In this document: positions 1-7,458 of the stretch, piece by piece
How positions within the stretch are numbered: position 1 is the stretch's first letter
Layout of the letters: each line of letters begins with the position of its first letter
From: Bacteroidota bacterium
GTDB taxonomy: Bacteria > Bacteroidota > Bacteroidia > Chitinophagales > Chitinophagaceae
Direction: 5' to 3'
DNA length: 18,313 nucleotides
Assembly (NCBI GenBank): GCA_947447835.1
Contig: CANFLP010000029.1
Coordinates: 1-18,313 of the forward strand
Translations under genes and position numbers: made by a program
Notes under the pieces: generated by a model
Told to the model about the DNA's origin: nothing
The model's database searches: none
What the model saw: only the letters and a program-made list of their open reading frames with translations

Positions 1-50
1 CTCCCTTTAATAAGTCGTATCTTCGTTACTTATTAGAAAAACAGATTATT

Positions 51-1241
51 TTGAAATTTATTGATTTAGGGCTGGATCAGAAGATATTGGATGGAATTGA
101 TGCAATGGGGTACGAGACAGCCACCCCGGTTCAACAACAAGTAATGGTGCCTATTTTAGAAGGCAAAGATATTATTGCTGCTGCACAAACAGGAACGGGT
201 AAAACAGCTGCGTTCTTATTGCCCTTACTACACAGGCTTTTAACTATGCCACATACGGCAGGAGATATCAATGCAATGGTTATTGTACCAACACGTGAAT
301 TGGCTATTCAAATTGCAGAGAGCATTGAGGGGCTATCTTATTTCACAGATGTAAGTTCTATTGCAGTATATGGTGGTGGAGATGGGAATTCATTTACAAC
401 AGAAAAGAAAGCATTAACAAGTGGTGTTGATATTGTTGTGTGTACTCCAGGAAGAATGATTGCACATTTAAACATGGGCTATGTAAAACTAGATGGTTTG
501 AAATATTTAGTATTAGACGAAGCAGATAGAATGCTTGACATGGGCTTTAGTGATGACCTTGCTAAGATTATCAATTACTTGCCTAAGAAAAGACAAAACT
601 TACTTTTCTCTGCAACCATGCCAGTGAAGATGCGTGACCTTGCTAAGAAAATTTTAATTGATCCTATCGAAATTAATATTGCTATTTCCAAGCCTCCTGA
701 GCAAATAACACAAAAGGCATTTATAGTATATGAAGCGCAAAAAGTGCCGATTATAAAGGACATGTTGCGTTCTAAGAAGTTCACGAAAGTGATTGTATTC
801 TGTTCAAAAAAACAAAATGTAAAAGTATTAACTGCCGAATTGAAGCGTGCTAAACTAGCTGCCGAAGAAATTCATTCTGACTTAGATCAAAAAAGTAGAG
901 AACAATATTTACAAGATTTTAGAAATCAAAAAACCAATATTCTTGTTGCAACCGATATCTTAAGCAGAGGTATTGACATTGACGATATCGATTTAGTTAT
1001 TAATTATGACGTACCTAATGACGGGGAAGACTATATCCATCGTATAGGTCGTACGGCAAGAGCTGCAACTTCGGGTACTGCATTTACATTGGTGAGTGAA
1101 AAAGAACAATCTAATTTTGCAAGTATCGAAGAATTATTAGGGGCTCCTGTATTAAAAGGAGCAGTGCCTGAGGAGTTTGGACCTACACCAGCCTATGCAC
1201 CTAAACAAAATCATAAAAAAGGCTTTAGTAAACGTCGATAA
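51..1241 (+). CDS. DEAD-box ATP-dependent RNA helicase (RhlE-like)
   Basis: ATP-dependent RNA helicase that probably remodels structured RNA in the cytoplasm, for example in ribosome assembly or mRNA decay. All superfamily 2 motifs are visible: Q motif with GYETATPVQ (20-28), Walker A AAAQTGTGKT (43-52), PTREL (80-84), TPGR (132-135), DEAD (156-159), SAT (187-189), and HRIGRTAR (330-337) in the second RecA-like domain. The tail after the core is short and ends in basic residues (KKGFSKRR), which fits the compact RhlE-type group; the exact subfamily is inferred. The start is uncertain. TTG at 51 gives the usual N-terminus (MKFIDLGL), but the frame stays open to the left edge without another ATG, GTG or TTG, so an upstream start outside the window cannot be excluded. 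The TTG also lies inside a -7-like string (TTATTTTG, 46-53). Confidence 0.93.
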   Translation: MKFIDLGLDQKILDGIDAMGYETATPVQQQVMVPILEGKDIIAAAQTGTGKTAAFLLPLLHRLLTMPHTAGDINAMVIVPTRELAIQIAESIEGLSYFTDVSSIAVYGGGDGNSFTTEKKALTSGVDIVVCTPGRMIAHLNMGYVKLDGLKYLVLDEADRMLDMGFSDDLAKIINYLPKKRQNLLFSATMPVKMRDLAKKILIDPIEINIAISKPPEQITQKAFIVYEAQKVPIIKDMLRSKKFTKVIVFCSKKQNVKVLTAELKRAKLAAEEIHSDLDQKSREQYLQDFRNQKTNILVATDILSRGIDIDDIDLVINYDVPNDGEDYIHRIGRTARAATSGTAFTLVSEKEQSNFASIEELLGAPVLKGAVPEEFGPTPAYAPKQNHKKGFSKRR

Positions 1242-1249
1242 TTTCTGTT

Positions 1250-1258
1250 TACCTTTGT
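1250..1258 (+). promoter_or_regulatory. Bacteroidota-type -7 promoter box before the HYC_CC_PP gene
   Basis: TACCTTTGT matches the TAnnTTTG consensus of the Bacteroidota housekeeping sigma factor in full and is followed by a pyrimidine. No good TTG -33 element lies 19-21 bases upstream; a TTTA at 1224-1227 is the nearest candidate. The box ends four bases before the GTG at 1263, so the transcript would begin at or next to the start codon. It would give the HYC_CC_PP gene and the receptor behind it their own promoter, separate from the helicase. Confidence 0.5.
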
Positions 1259-1262
1259 GGTA

Positions 1263-1646
1263 GTGAAAAAAGTAATTGTCATATTATTATTGGTAATGTA
1301 TAGCGCTTCTACAATTGGTGCTACCATTAATATGCATTATTGCATGAATAAATTTGCAGGATGGTCATTTTCAAATGTAAAAAAGGAAAAGTGTAGCAAA
1401 TGCGGCATGATCAATACGGGTTGCTGCAAAGATGAAAAAAAGCAAATCAAATTATCTTCAGAACAACAGAAAGCAGAATACAATCAAAAAATAAATTTTC
1501 AGGCGCTTACACTAGTTAAGCCTGCCGAAGTATATAATACTTGCTTTAGTGTTTCTATTCCAAAGCAAAATTTTGCTTATTTACATGCGCCGCCTTTTCT
1601 AATTAAGAAAAATACGCTGGCATTCTTTTCTACTTTTTTAATTTGA
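1263..1646 (+). CDS. HYC_CC_PP family exported small protein
   Basis: Small exported protein whose three signature motifs identify the HYC_CC_PP family. A hydrophobic signal sequence (MKKVIVILLLVMYSASTIGA) is followed by HYC (25-27), a CSKCG pair (C44, C47), adjacent cysteines (54-55) and HAPP (108-111); a lone Cys lies at 94. The Cys/His content suggests binding of a soft metal such as copper in the periplasm, but that is inference, because I know of no characterised function. The gene sits 21 bases after the helicase and 53 bases before a TonB-dependent receptor with its own CxxC metal domain, so co-transcription with the receptor is likely. I chose GTG 1263 over GTG 1257 because the promoter-like TACCTTTGT ends at 1258, overlapping the earlier codon, and because 1263 gives a normal MKK signal-peptide start. 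Confidence 0.8.
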   Translation: MKKVIVILLLVMYSASTIGATINMHYCMNKFAGWSFSNVKKEKCSKCGMINTGCCKDEKKQIKLSSEQQKAEYNQKINFQALTLVKPAEVYNTCFSVSIPKQNFAYLHAPPFLIKKNTLAFFSTFLI

Positions 1647-1699
1647 TACTTATTGAGATTTAATAGTTCTACTATTTATCATCAATTAAAGTATTAAAA

Positions 1700-4246
1700 A
1701 TGAAAACATATATTTTGCTACTATGTTTGACAATTGTCAATTTAGTAAGCTTTGCTCAAGATGCAAAAAATGGAAATTTTACCTCAACAAATTTTAAAGT
1801 ATTTGGCGCTTGTGAGCAATGCAAAACCAGAATTGAGTTAGCCGTTAAAATAAAAGGCGTTAAAACTGGGGTGTGGGATGTGGATACAAAAATGTTGTCG
1901 TTGGAATATGACCCAACGCAGGTTTCAATTGAAAAAATTAAAAATAAAATTGTAGCAGTAGGCCACGATTTAGATAATCAAAAAGCCAAGGATATTATTT
2001 ATAAGGAATTGCCTGCTTGTTGCCATTACAGAGAAATGGAGGAGGATGAAAAAGCAGCCACTGTTACAGAGACAGTCATCAAAGGTGTTGTATTGCAGGA
2101 TAACACAAAGGGTAAGTTTGAGCCCTTGTCCAATGCAAGTGTATATTGGCTAGGAACTAATACTGGTGTAGTAACTGATAGTTTAGGAGTATTTGCGATT
2201 AATACAAATAGCACTAGCCAAAGACTTGTGATTAGTTACACAGGTTTTAAAGCAGATACTATTTCTATAATTCACGCTAATGATTTGAAAATTATTTTAG
2301 CTTCAAAAGGACAGTTAAGTGAAGTGACTGTATTTAGTCGTCAGTTAGGTAGCTTTATTCCTTATTTAAATCCGATTCGTACGCAGGTGATGACCGGCAC
2401 TGAATTATTAAAAGCAGCTTGTTGTAATTTAAGTGAGAGTTTTGAAACCAATCCTAGTGTGGACGTTTCATATAATGATGCGGTAACTGGTTCTAAGCAA
2501 ATTCAGTTATTAGGTTTAAGTGGAAACTATACACAGCTTACTGTGGAGAACCTCCCTGGCCCTCGGGGCTTAGCTACCCCATTAGGTTTAAACGCTATAG
2601 CTGGCCCATGGATTGAAAGTATACAATTAACCAAAGGTGTTGGTTCAGTTGCTAATGGATTTGAAAGTATTGCTGGTCAAATTAATGTTGAACTAAAGAA
2701 ACCAGAAACTGCCGAACAATTATTAGGCAATGTATATGTGAATGATTTAGGAAAGACCGATTTGAATCTTAACCTTGCCACCAAGTTAAATGCTAAATGG
2801 TCAACAGGCTTAATGATGCATGAAGATTTTTTAAAAAATGCAGTGGATATGAATAAGGATGGCTTTAAAGATTTGCCAACTGGTAATGAATTAAGCTTAG
2901 TGAATAGATATAAATATGATAACAGCAAAGGGGTACTTGCCCAGTTTGGGATTAAAGTATTAAATGATGACAAGCTAGGTGGTGAAACTGCATTTAATCC
3001 AAGTATTGATAAGGGAACGCAAAATCATTACGGTCTTTCTATTGCTACAAAACGTTACGAGGTATTTGGGAAAATGGGCTATGTTTTTCCACAGCAAAAA
3101 TATAAGAGTATTGGTTTGCAAATTGACGCCGTTGACCATCAACAAAATGCTTATTTTGGATTAACTAACTACAATGCTAAGCAGCAGAGTTTTTATAGTA
3201 ATTTAATTTATCAGTCTATTATGAATTCTACTATTCATAAATTTCGAACAGGATTAAGTTTTCAGTATGATAAATACAACGAAGATTTTAAAGCAAACAA
3301 TTATGCACGAAAAGAAATTGTTCCCGGTGCTTTTTTTGAATATACATACACACCTAATGACAAATGGAGTATGGTGGCGGGTTTAAGAGTGGACAATAAT
3401 AATTTATATGGTGCTTTTGTAACACCACGTTTAAATGTACGTTATGAGCCTATTAAAGGAACTACATTCAGACTAAGTGCAGGTAGAGGACAAAGGACTG
3501 CAAATGTATTATCCGAAAACAATAGTGTGTTTGTAAGTGCTAGACAAATAATGATCATGCCAACTGTAAATGGGGCAGCTTATGGATTGAATCCTGAAAT
3601 TGCTTGGAACAAAGGTATTAGCTTGGATCAGAAATTTAATATGTTTGGTAATCCTGCAACTATTGGATTAGACTATTTCAGAAATGATTTTACCAATCAA
3701 GTAGTATTAGACTTAGAAACACCCAAGCAAGTTCATTTTTACAACTTAAATGGCAAATCTTATTCTAATAGTTTTCAAGGGGAATTAAACCTAACACCAT
3801 TAAAGAAACTAGATATTAGAATTGCTTATCGTTATTTTGATGTTAAGCAAACTTATAATGGACAATTATTAGATAGACCGTTTATTGCAAAAAACAGAGC
3901 CTTTTTAAGTATTGATTATGCAACTGATAATGCCTGGAAATTAAATTATACCATTACTTATAATGGCACTAAGCGTATTGTGCCTGCGACAGATTTTCCT
4001 AGCTTTAGTCAGATACCTACTTCTTCACCTAGCTTTGTTTTAATGAATGCTCAATTGAGTAAAACAATAGGCAAGCATAGTCCAATGGATATATATGTAG
4101 GAGTGGAGAATATCACCGATTATTTCCAACAAAACACAATAGTTGCTGCAGCACAGCCTTTTAGTCCATATTTTGATGCATCAATGGTTTGGGGGCCTAC
4201 AACAGGACGTATGTTGTATCTAGGATGGAGGATAAAAATTAAATAA
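1700..4246 (+). CDS. TonB-dependent outer-membrane receptor with N-terminal HMA domain
   Basis: Outer-membrane active transporter energised by TonB, probably for a metal or metal complex. Order: signal peptide (1-20, ending SFAQ); HMA-like domain (about 31-105) with GACEQC (36-41) as the CxxC metal site; a CC pair at 107-108 followed by His; a carboxypeptidase-regulatory-like beta domain (about 126-205); a plug (about 220-335) that contains another CC at 241-242 and the PGPRGLATPLGLNAIAGPW stretch; then a barrel of roughly 510 residues ending in alternating strands (YLGWRIKIK). HMA domains bind Cu(I), Zn(II) or similar ions through CxxC. Placing one on the periplasmic side of a receptor suggests metal capture or sensing, which is inference. 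The HYC_CC_PP gene 53 bases upstream supports a metal role. The gene is full length, with no frameshift. No promoter box was seen directly before it. Confidence 0.92.
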   Translation: MKTYILLLCLTIVNLVSFAQDAKNGNFTSTNFKVFGACEQCKTRIELAVKIKGVKTGVWDVDTKMLSLEYDPTQVSIEKIKNKIVAVGHDLDNQKAKDIIYKELPACCHYREMEEDEKAATVTETVIKGVVLQDNTKGKFEPLSNASVYWLGTNTGVVTDSLGVFAINTNSTSQRLVISYTGFKADTISIIHANDLKIILASKGQLSEVTVFSRQLGSFIPYLNPIRTQVMTGTELLKAACCNLSESFETNPSVDVSYNDAVTGSKQIQLLGLSGNYTQLTVENLPGPRGLATPLGLNAIAGPWIESIQLTKGVGSVANGFESIAGQINVELKKPETAEQLLGNVYVNDLGKTDLNLNLATKLNAKWSTGLMMHEDFLKNAVDMNKDGFKDLPTGNELSLVNRYKYDNSKGVLAQFGIKVLNDDKLGGETAFNPSIDKGTQNHYGLSIATKRYEVFGKMGYVFPQQKYKSIGLQIDAVDHQQNAYFGLTNYNAKQQSFYSNLIYQSIMNSTIHKFRTGLSFQYDKYNEDFKANNYARKEIVPGAFFEYTYTPNDKWSMVAGLRVDNNNLYGAFVTPRLNVRYEPIKGTTFRLSAGRGQRTANVLSENNSVFVSARQIMIMPTVNGAAYGLNPEIAWNKGISLDQKFNMFGNPATIGLDYFRNDFTNQVVLDLETPKQVHFYNLNGKSYSNSFQGELNLTPLKKLDIRIAYRYFDVKQTYNGQLLDRPFIAKNRAFLSIDYATDNAWKLNYTITYNGTKRIVPATDFPSFSQIPTSSPSFVLMNAQLSKTIGKHSPMDIYVGVENITDYFQQNTIVAAAQPFSPYFDASMVWGPTTGRMLYLGWRIKIK

Positions 4247-4266
4247 ACGAGGAGCCTAGCAATAAT

Positions 4267-4308
4267 GCTTTTAAAAGCGTAAATTTGCGGGCAATTCCAA
4301 TCTTGGAA
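4267..4308. promoter_or_regulatory. Two short inverted repeats flanking the -7 box before the PhnA gene
   Basis: A perfect 12-base palindrome, GCTTTTAAAAGC, lies at 4267-4278, and TTCCAA/TTGGAA with a two-base gap lies at 4295-4308. They sit on either side of the promoter-like box at 4280-4288. Neither has a T-run, so they do not look like intrinsic terminators. They could be operator half-sites or a small 5'-UTR hairpin; chance is possible in AT-rich DNA. Confidence 0.3.
4280..4288 (+). promoter_or_regulatory. Bacteroidota-type -7 promoter box before the PhnA gene
   Basis: TAAATTTGC matches TAnnTTTG plus pyrimidine in full. The start codon is about 40 bases downstream, an ordinary leader length. 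No TTG is seen at the expected -33 distance, so the assignment rests on the -7 box and its position in the 82-base gap. Confidence 0.45.
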
Positions 4309-4328
4309 CCTAATTATTAATAGATACT

Positions 4329-4895
4329 ATGAAATCAAGATTATCCAATACTTTAAAAGAAAGAGCACAAGGTTTATGTGAGTTATGCGCAACTAATGAA
4401 GCTACATGTGCTTTTGCAGTAAGTCCTAAAAACAGTGATGTAATTGAAAATGAAGTTGCTTTATGTGATCAATGTGTGTCTATTTTAGAAGGTGCAGAAG
4501 CAGGAAGTCATTGGCAATGTTTGGCAGGAAGTATCTGGAATACAGAGCCTAGTGTACAAGCGTTAAGTTATAGAATTTTATATGGTGTTAAAGATCAGGA
4601 TTGGGCAAACGAAATTTTAACTTCGGTTGAATTAGACGAGACAGTGGTTACTTGGGCAGAATCTGCTTATCAAGTTTCAGCACAACATTTAGATAGTAAT
4701 GGAACTTTATTAGAAAATGGGGACACGATCGTTTTAACACAGCAGTTAAACGTTAAAGGAGCCAACTTTATGGCACCTAAAGGGACTATTGTTAGAAAAA
4801 TTAGATTAGTACCAGACAATGCAGAACAAATTGAGGGTAAAGTAAATGGTGATACGATTGTGATCTTAACAAAATTTGTAAAGAAATCGGTTTAA
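4329..4895 (+). CDS. PhnA domain-containing zinc-ribbon protein
   Basis: Soluble cytoplasmic protein of the PhnA family (188 residues). The N-terminus carries a zinc ribbon from two knuckles, CELC (17-20) and CDQC (46-49). The C-terminal PhnA domain (about 120-188) shows the typical 'DSNG..L.NGD.I.L...L.VKG' start and ends in VILTKFVKK. The name comes from the Escherichia coli phn region, but the family is not established as part of the C-P lyase pathway. No phosphonate genes are present here, so I give no gene symbol and infer no pathway. The gene appears to be a single transcription unit: a -7 box about 40 bases upstream and a strong terminator 26 bases after the stop. The ATG start is supported by the normal distance to the first zinc knuckle. 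Confidence 0.88.
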   Translation: MKSRLSNTLKERAQGLCELCATNEATCAFAVSPKNSDVIENEVALCDQCVSILEGAEAGSHWQCLAGSIWNTEPSVQALSYRILYGVKDQDWANEILTSVELDETVVTWAESAYQVSAQHLDSNGTLLENGDTIVLTQQLNVKGANFMAPKGTIVRKIRLVPDNAEQIEGKVNGDTIVILTKFVKKSV

Positions 4896-4921
4896 TCTCA
4901 TTTAGATAAATTTATATAAAG

Positions 4922-4948
4922 ACCATCTGTTAAAGCAGGTGGTTTTTT
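4922..4948 (+). terminator. Rho-independent terminator after the PhnA gene
   Basis: The stem is ACCATCTG (4922-4929) paired with CAGGTGGT (4936-4943), eight pairs including one G-U, with a six-base loop. A run of six T (4943-4948) follows. This is the clearest intrinsic terminator in the window and closes the PhnA transcript before the arginase gene. Confidence 0.88.
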
Positions 4949-5001
4949 ATTTTAATAAGTTTATGCCCTCGAAATTTGATGTACATTTATAGCAGATTAA
5001 A

Positions 5002-5952
5002 ATGCTTAATATGACCATCAAAATCATTAAAAACAGATCGGATATTGGTGCTGGTACACGTGGGTCCGATATGGGTATTGATGCAATTGAGATTGCTGCC
5101 ATTAATCAGGGTAACGATTACTTTCACAGACATTTGTTTCAGGATGTGGTTACACACAATGAAACCATTTACAATAAGTTCAACAATAACTTTGCCAAGC
5201 GAATAGAACATGTGGTGGAGCAATGCCAAAGGGTATCTAATGCTGTTGCTGAAAATTTGGCAGAGGGCTTCTTTCCCATTGTATTATCTGGTGATCATTC
5301 TTCTGCATTAGGCACTATGAGTGGCATTAAGGCAGCTTATCCAAATAAAACCCTGGGCGTTATATGGATTGACGCACATGCCGATTTGCATTCACCATAT
5401 ACATCTCCGTCTGGCAATATTCATGGCATGCCATTAGCTGCTGCTATGGGTATTGATAATTTGGATTGCCAAATTAACGAGCCAGGTGAAATCACTGTTT
5501 CACATTGGAGTAGCATGAAAAACATTGGAGTCGCAGGTCCTAAATTAAGCTCCAATCATTTAATTTATTTTGGTGTTCGTGATTTTGAGGAAGCCGAACA
5601 ATATGCGATGGACAAAAACAATATCAGGCTTATTAAGGTAGAAGAATTAAGGTATCGTGGTTTAGATGTGTGTGTTAAGGAAGCTATCGGAAAATTATTA
5701 AACTGCGATCTTGTTTATATTTCATTTGACGTGGACTCCATGGATTGTGACAATATCTCTTATGGTACTGGAACACCTGTTCCGCATGGTTTATTGCCAA
5801 ATGAAGTAATGCAAATAATTGACACCTTGCTAGTAACAAAAAAAGTGTGCTGTATCGAGTTTACAGAAATCAATCCACTTTTAGACAATAAAGGAAACAA
5901 AATGGCTGAGACAGCCTTTCAAGTATTAGATCATATTTCTTCGAATATATAA
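5002..5952 (+). CDS. rocF: Arginase (ureohydrolase family)
   Basis: Binuclear manganese hydrolase that probably splits L-arginine into L-ornithine and urea in the cytoplasm. Family motifs are in order: SGDHS (96-100, metal ligand H99), the DAHAD metal cluster (124-128), NIHGMPL (139-145, with the histidine that shapes the active site), SFDVDSMD (241-248, metal ligands D243 and D245), GTGTPVPHG (255-263) and EFTEINP (286-292). Length (316) is normal. The RSDIGAGTRG N-terminus and the DAHADLHSPYTSPSG loop favour arginase; agmatinase or formimidoylglutamase are less likely alternatives. The ATG at 5011 (residue 4) is an equally plausible start. An imperfect -7-like box, TACATTTA, lies at 4982-4989. 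The next gene starts 9 bases after the stop, so the two are probably transcribed together although their jobs look unrelated. Confidence 0.86.
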   Translation: MLNMTIKIIKNRSDIGAGTRGSDMGIDAIEIAAINQGNDYFHRHLFQDVVTHNETIYNKFNNNFAKRIEHVVEQCQRVSNAVAENLAEGFFPIVLSGDHSSALGTMSGIKAAYPNKTLGVIWIDAHADLHSPYTSPSGNIHGMPLAAAMGIDNLDCQINEPGEITVSHWSSMKNIGVAGPKLSSNHLIYFGVRDFEEAEQYAMDKNNIRLIKVEELRYRGLDVCVKEAIGKLLNCDLVYISFDVDSMDCDNISYGTGTPVPHGLLPNEVMQIIDTLLVTKKVCCIEFTEINPLLDNKGNKMAETAFQVLDHISSNI

Positions 5953-5961
5953 ATTTAACAT

Positions 5962-7458
5962 ATGCGCGCAATTGCAAAATGTACTATGCTATTTGTATTA
6001 GCAAAATTGTTTGTATTAAATGCTTCTGCGCAAAACCATGCGCAACTGCAAATTGATAGTAATGAAATGCTTTATAGGCCTGCTCAACATTTTACGCCTC
6101 TTAAAGGCTGGATGAATGATCCTAATGGCATGTTTTATTTAGACGGCGTGTATCATTTGTATTATCAGCATTATCCTAATGCAACTGTTTGGGGGCCTAT
6201 GCATTGGGGGCATGCTACTAGCAGGGATCTAATGCATTGGGAGCATAAGCCTATTGCGATTTATCCAGATAGTATTGGCATGATTTTTTCAGGTAGCGCT
6301 GTTGTTGACAAAAATAATAGTTCAGGCTTAGGCATAAATGGTAAAGCTCCATTAATTGCCATTTTTACACAGCATAATATGGATGGCGAAAAGGCAGGCA
6401 AAATTGATTTTCAAAATCAAAGCATTGCTTATAGTAATGACGGCGGCATAAGTTGGAAAATGTATGCAGGAAACCCAGTGGTTAAAAACCCCGGCATAAA
6501 AGACTTTAGAGACCCAAAAGTAATTTGGCACGAAGCAAGTAAAAAATGGGTTATGATCGTGGCAGTAAAAAACAAAGTCTCTTTATATAGTTCTAGTAAT
6601 TTAATAGCTTGGAGTAAGGAATCGGATTTCGGAACTGAACTAGGCAGTCATGATGGGGTGTGGGAATGTCCTGATTTATTTTCTTTGGAATATAATAAAA
6701 AGCAATATTGGGTACTTACAGTAAGTATCAATCCCGGCGGACCTAATAAAGGATCTGCTACGCAATACTTTGTTGGAAATTTTGATGGCAAACAATTTAC
6801 AGCCAATTCTACAAAAACTAAATGGATGGATTATGGCGCTGATAATTATGCAGGTGTTACTTGGTCAAATACAGGTGACAGAAAAATATCCATTGGCTGG
6901 ATGAGTAACTGGTTATATGCACAACAAGTTCCTACTGTAAATTGGAGAAGTGCAACAACAACAGCTAGAGCACTTTCTCTACAAACGGTTAAAGGAGAAA
7001 TGTATTTGAGTTCCCTGCCTGTAAAAGAAGTAAAATTTGCAGCTTCAAAAAGCATTCAAGGTATATCTGAAAAAATTGCATCTGCGTATAAAATTAATAT
7101 ACCTTCTGTAAGCTTGCAGGATTTTACTATATCACTTTCAAACAAACAAGGTGAACATATTGATTTCGGGTATGATCAAAAAACGAATCAATTTTTTATA
7201 GATCGAACCAATGCTGGTAATCACGATTTTAATTCAGAATTTGCTGTTAAGCACTTTGCACCACGCATTTCTAATGCACATAGTACAAACCTGGAAATTA
7301 TTATAGATAAAGCGTCTATCGAAATGTTTGCAGATAATGGATTAACGGTGATGACCGATATATTTTTTCCTACTAGTCCGTATACTAAAATTAATGTCAT
7401 ATCTAAAGACAGATCATTAAAAGAGAAGGTTACAATTAGTAATTACTTGACGCCATAA
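5962..7458 (+). CDS. Secreted glycoside hydrolase family 32 (levanase/invertase-like)
   Basis: Exported retaining beta-fructosidase that probably releases fructose from levan, inulin or sucrose. A signal peptide occupies about 1-23 (ending NASAQ). The five-bladed propeller carries the GH32 catalytic set: WMNDPNG (50-56) with nucleophile D53, FRDP (182-185) with the transition-state stabiliser D184, and WECPD (234-238) with acid/base E235. A beta-sandwich module fills about 350-498. GH32 specificity cannot be read reliably from these motifs, so endo versus exo action and the exact substrate stay open. No SusC/SusD pair, fructokinase or fructose importer is next to it, so it is not in a recognisable utilization locus here. 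It follows the arginase by 9 bases. Its 3' end overlaps the convergent minus-strand gene by 16 bases. Confidence 0.93.
   Translation: MRAIAKCTMLFVLAKLFVLNASAQNHAQLQIDSNEMLYRPAQHFTPLKGWMNDPNGMFYLDGVYHLYYQHYPNATVWGPMHWGHATSRDLMHWEHKPIAIYPDSIGMIFSGSAVVDKNNSSGLGINGKAPLIAIFTQHNMDGEKAGKIDFQNQSIAYSNDGGISWKMYAGNPVVKNPGIKDFRDPKVIWHEASKKWVMIVAVKNKVSLYSSSNLIAWSKESDFGTELGSHDGVWECPDLFSLEYNKKQYWVLTVSINPGGPNKGSATQYFVGNFDGKQFTANSTKTKWMDYGADNYAGVTWSNTGDRKISIGWMSNWLYAQQVPTVNWRSATTTARALSLQTVKGEMYLSSLPVKEVKFAASKSIQGISEKIASAYKINIPSVSLQDFTISLSNKQGEHIDFGYDQKTNQFFIDRTNAGNHDFNSEFAVKHFAPRISNAHSTNLEIIIDKASIEMFADNGLTVMTDIFFPTSPYTKINVISKDRSLKEKVTISNYLTP

Noticed and set aside
1..50. Possible N-terminal extension of the helicase, since the frame is open to the left edge
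   Set aside because: The translated stretch (LEKQII before LKFIDLG) does not resemble the usual helicase N-terminus, no alternative start codon is present in the window, and TTG 51 gives the expected beginning. It stays as an uncertainty only.
1662..1676. Hairpin AATAGT-TCT-ACTATT after the HYC_CC_PP gene as a terminator
   Set aside because: The six-pair stem is AT-only except for one pair and no T-run follows, so it should not stop transcription into the receptor gene.
4329..4895. Phosphonate degradation by the PhnA-domain gene
   Set aside because: The name is historical; no C-P lyase or phosphonate transport genes are nearby, and the zinc-ribbon PhnA family has no demonstrated role in that pathway.
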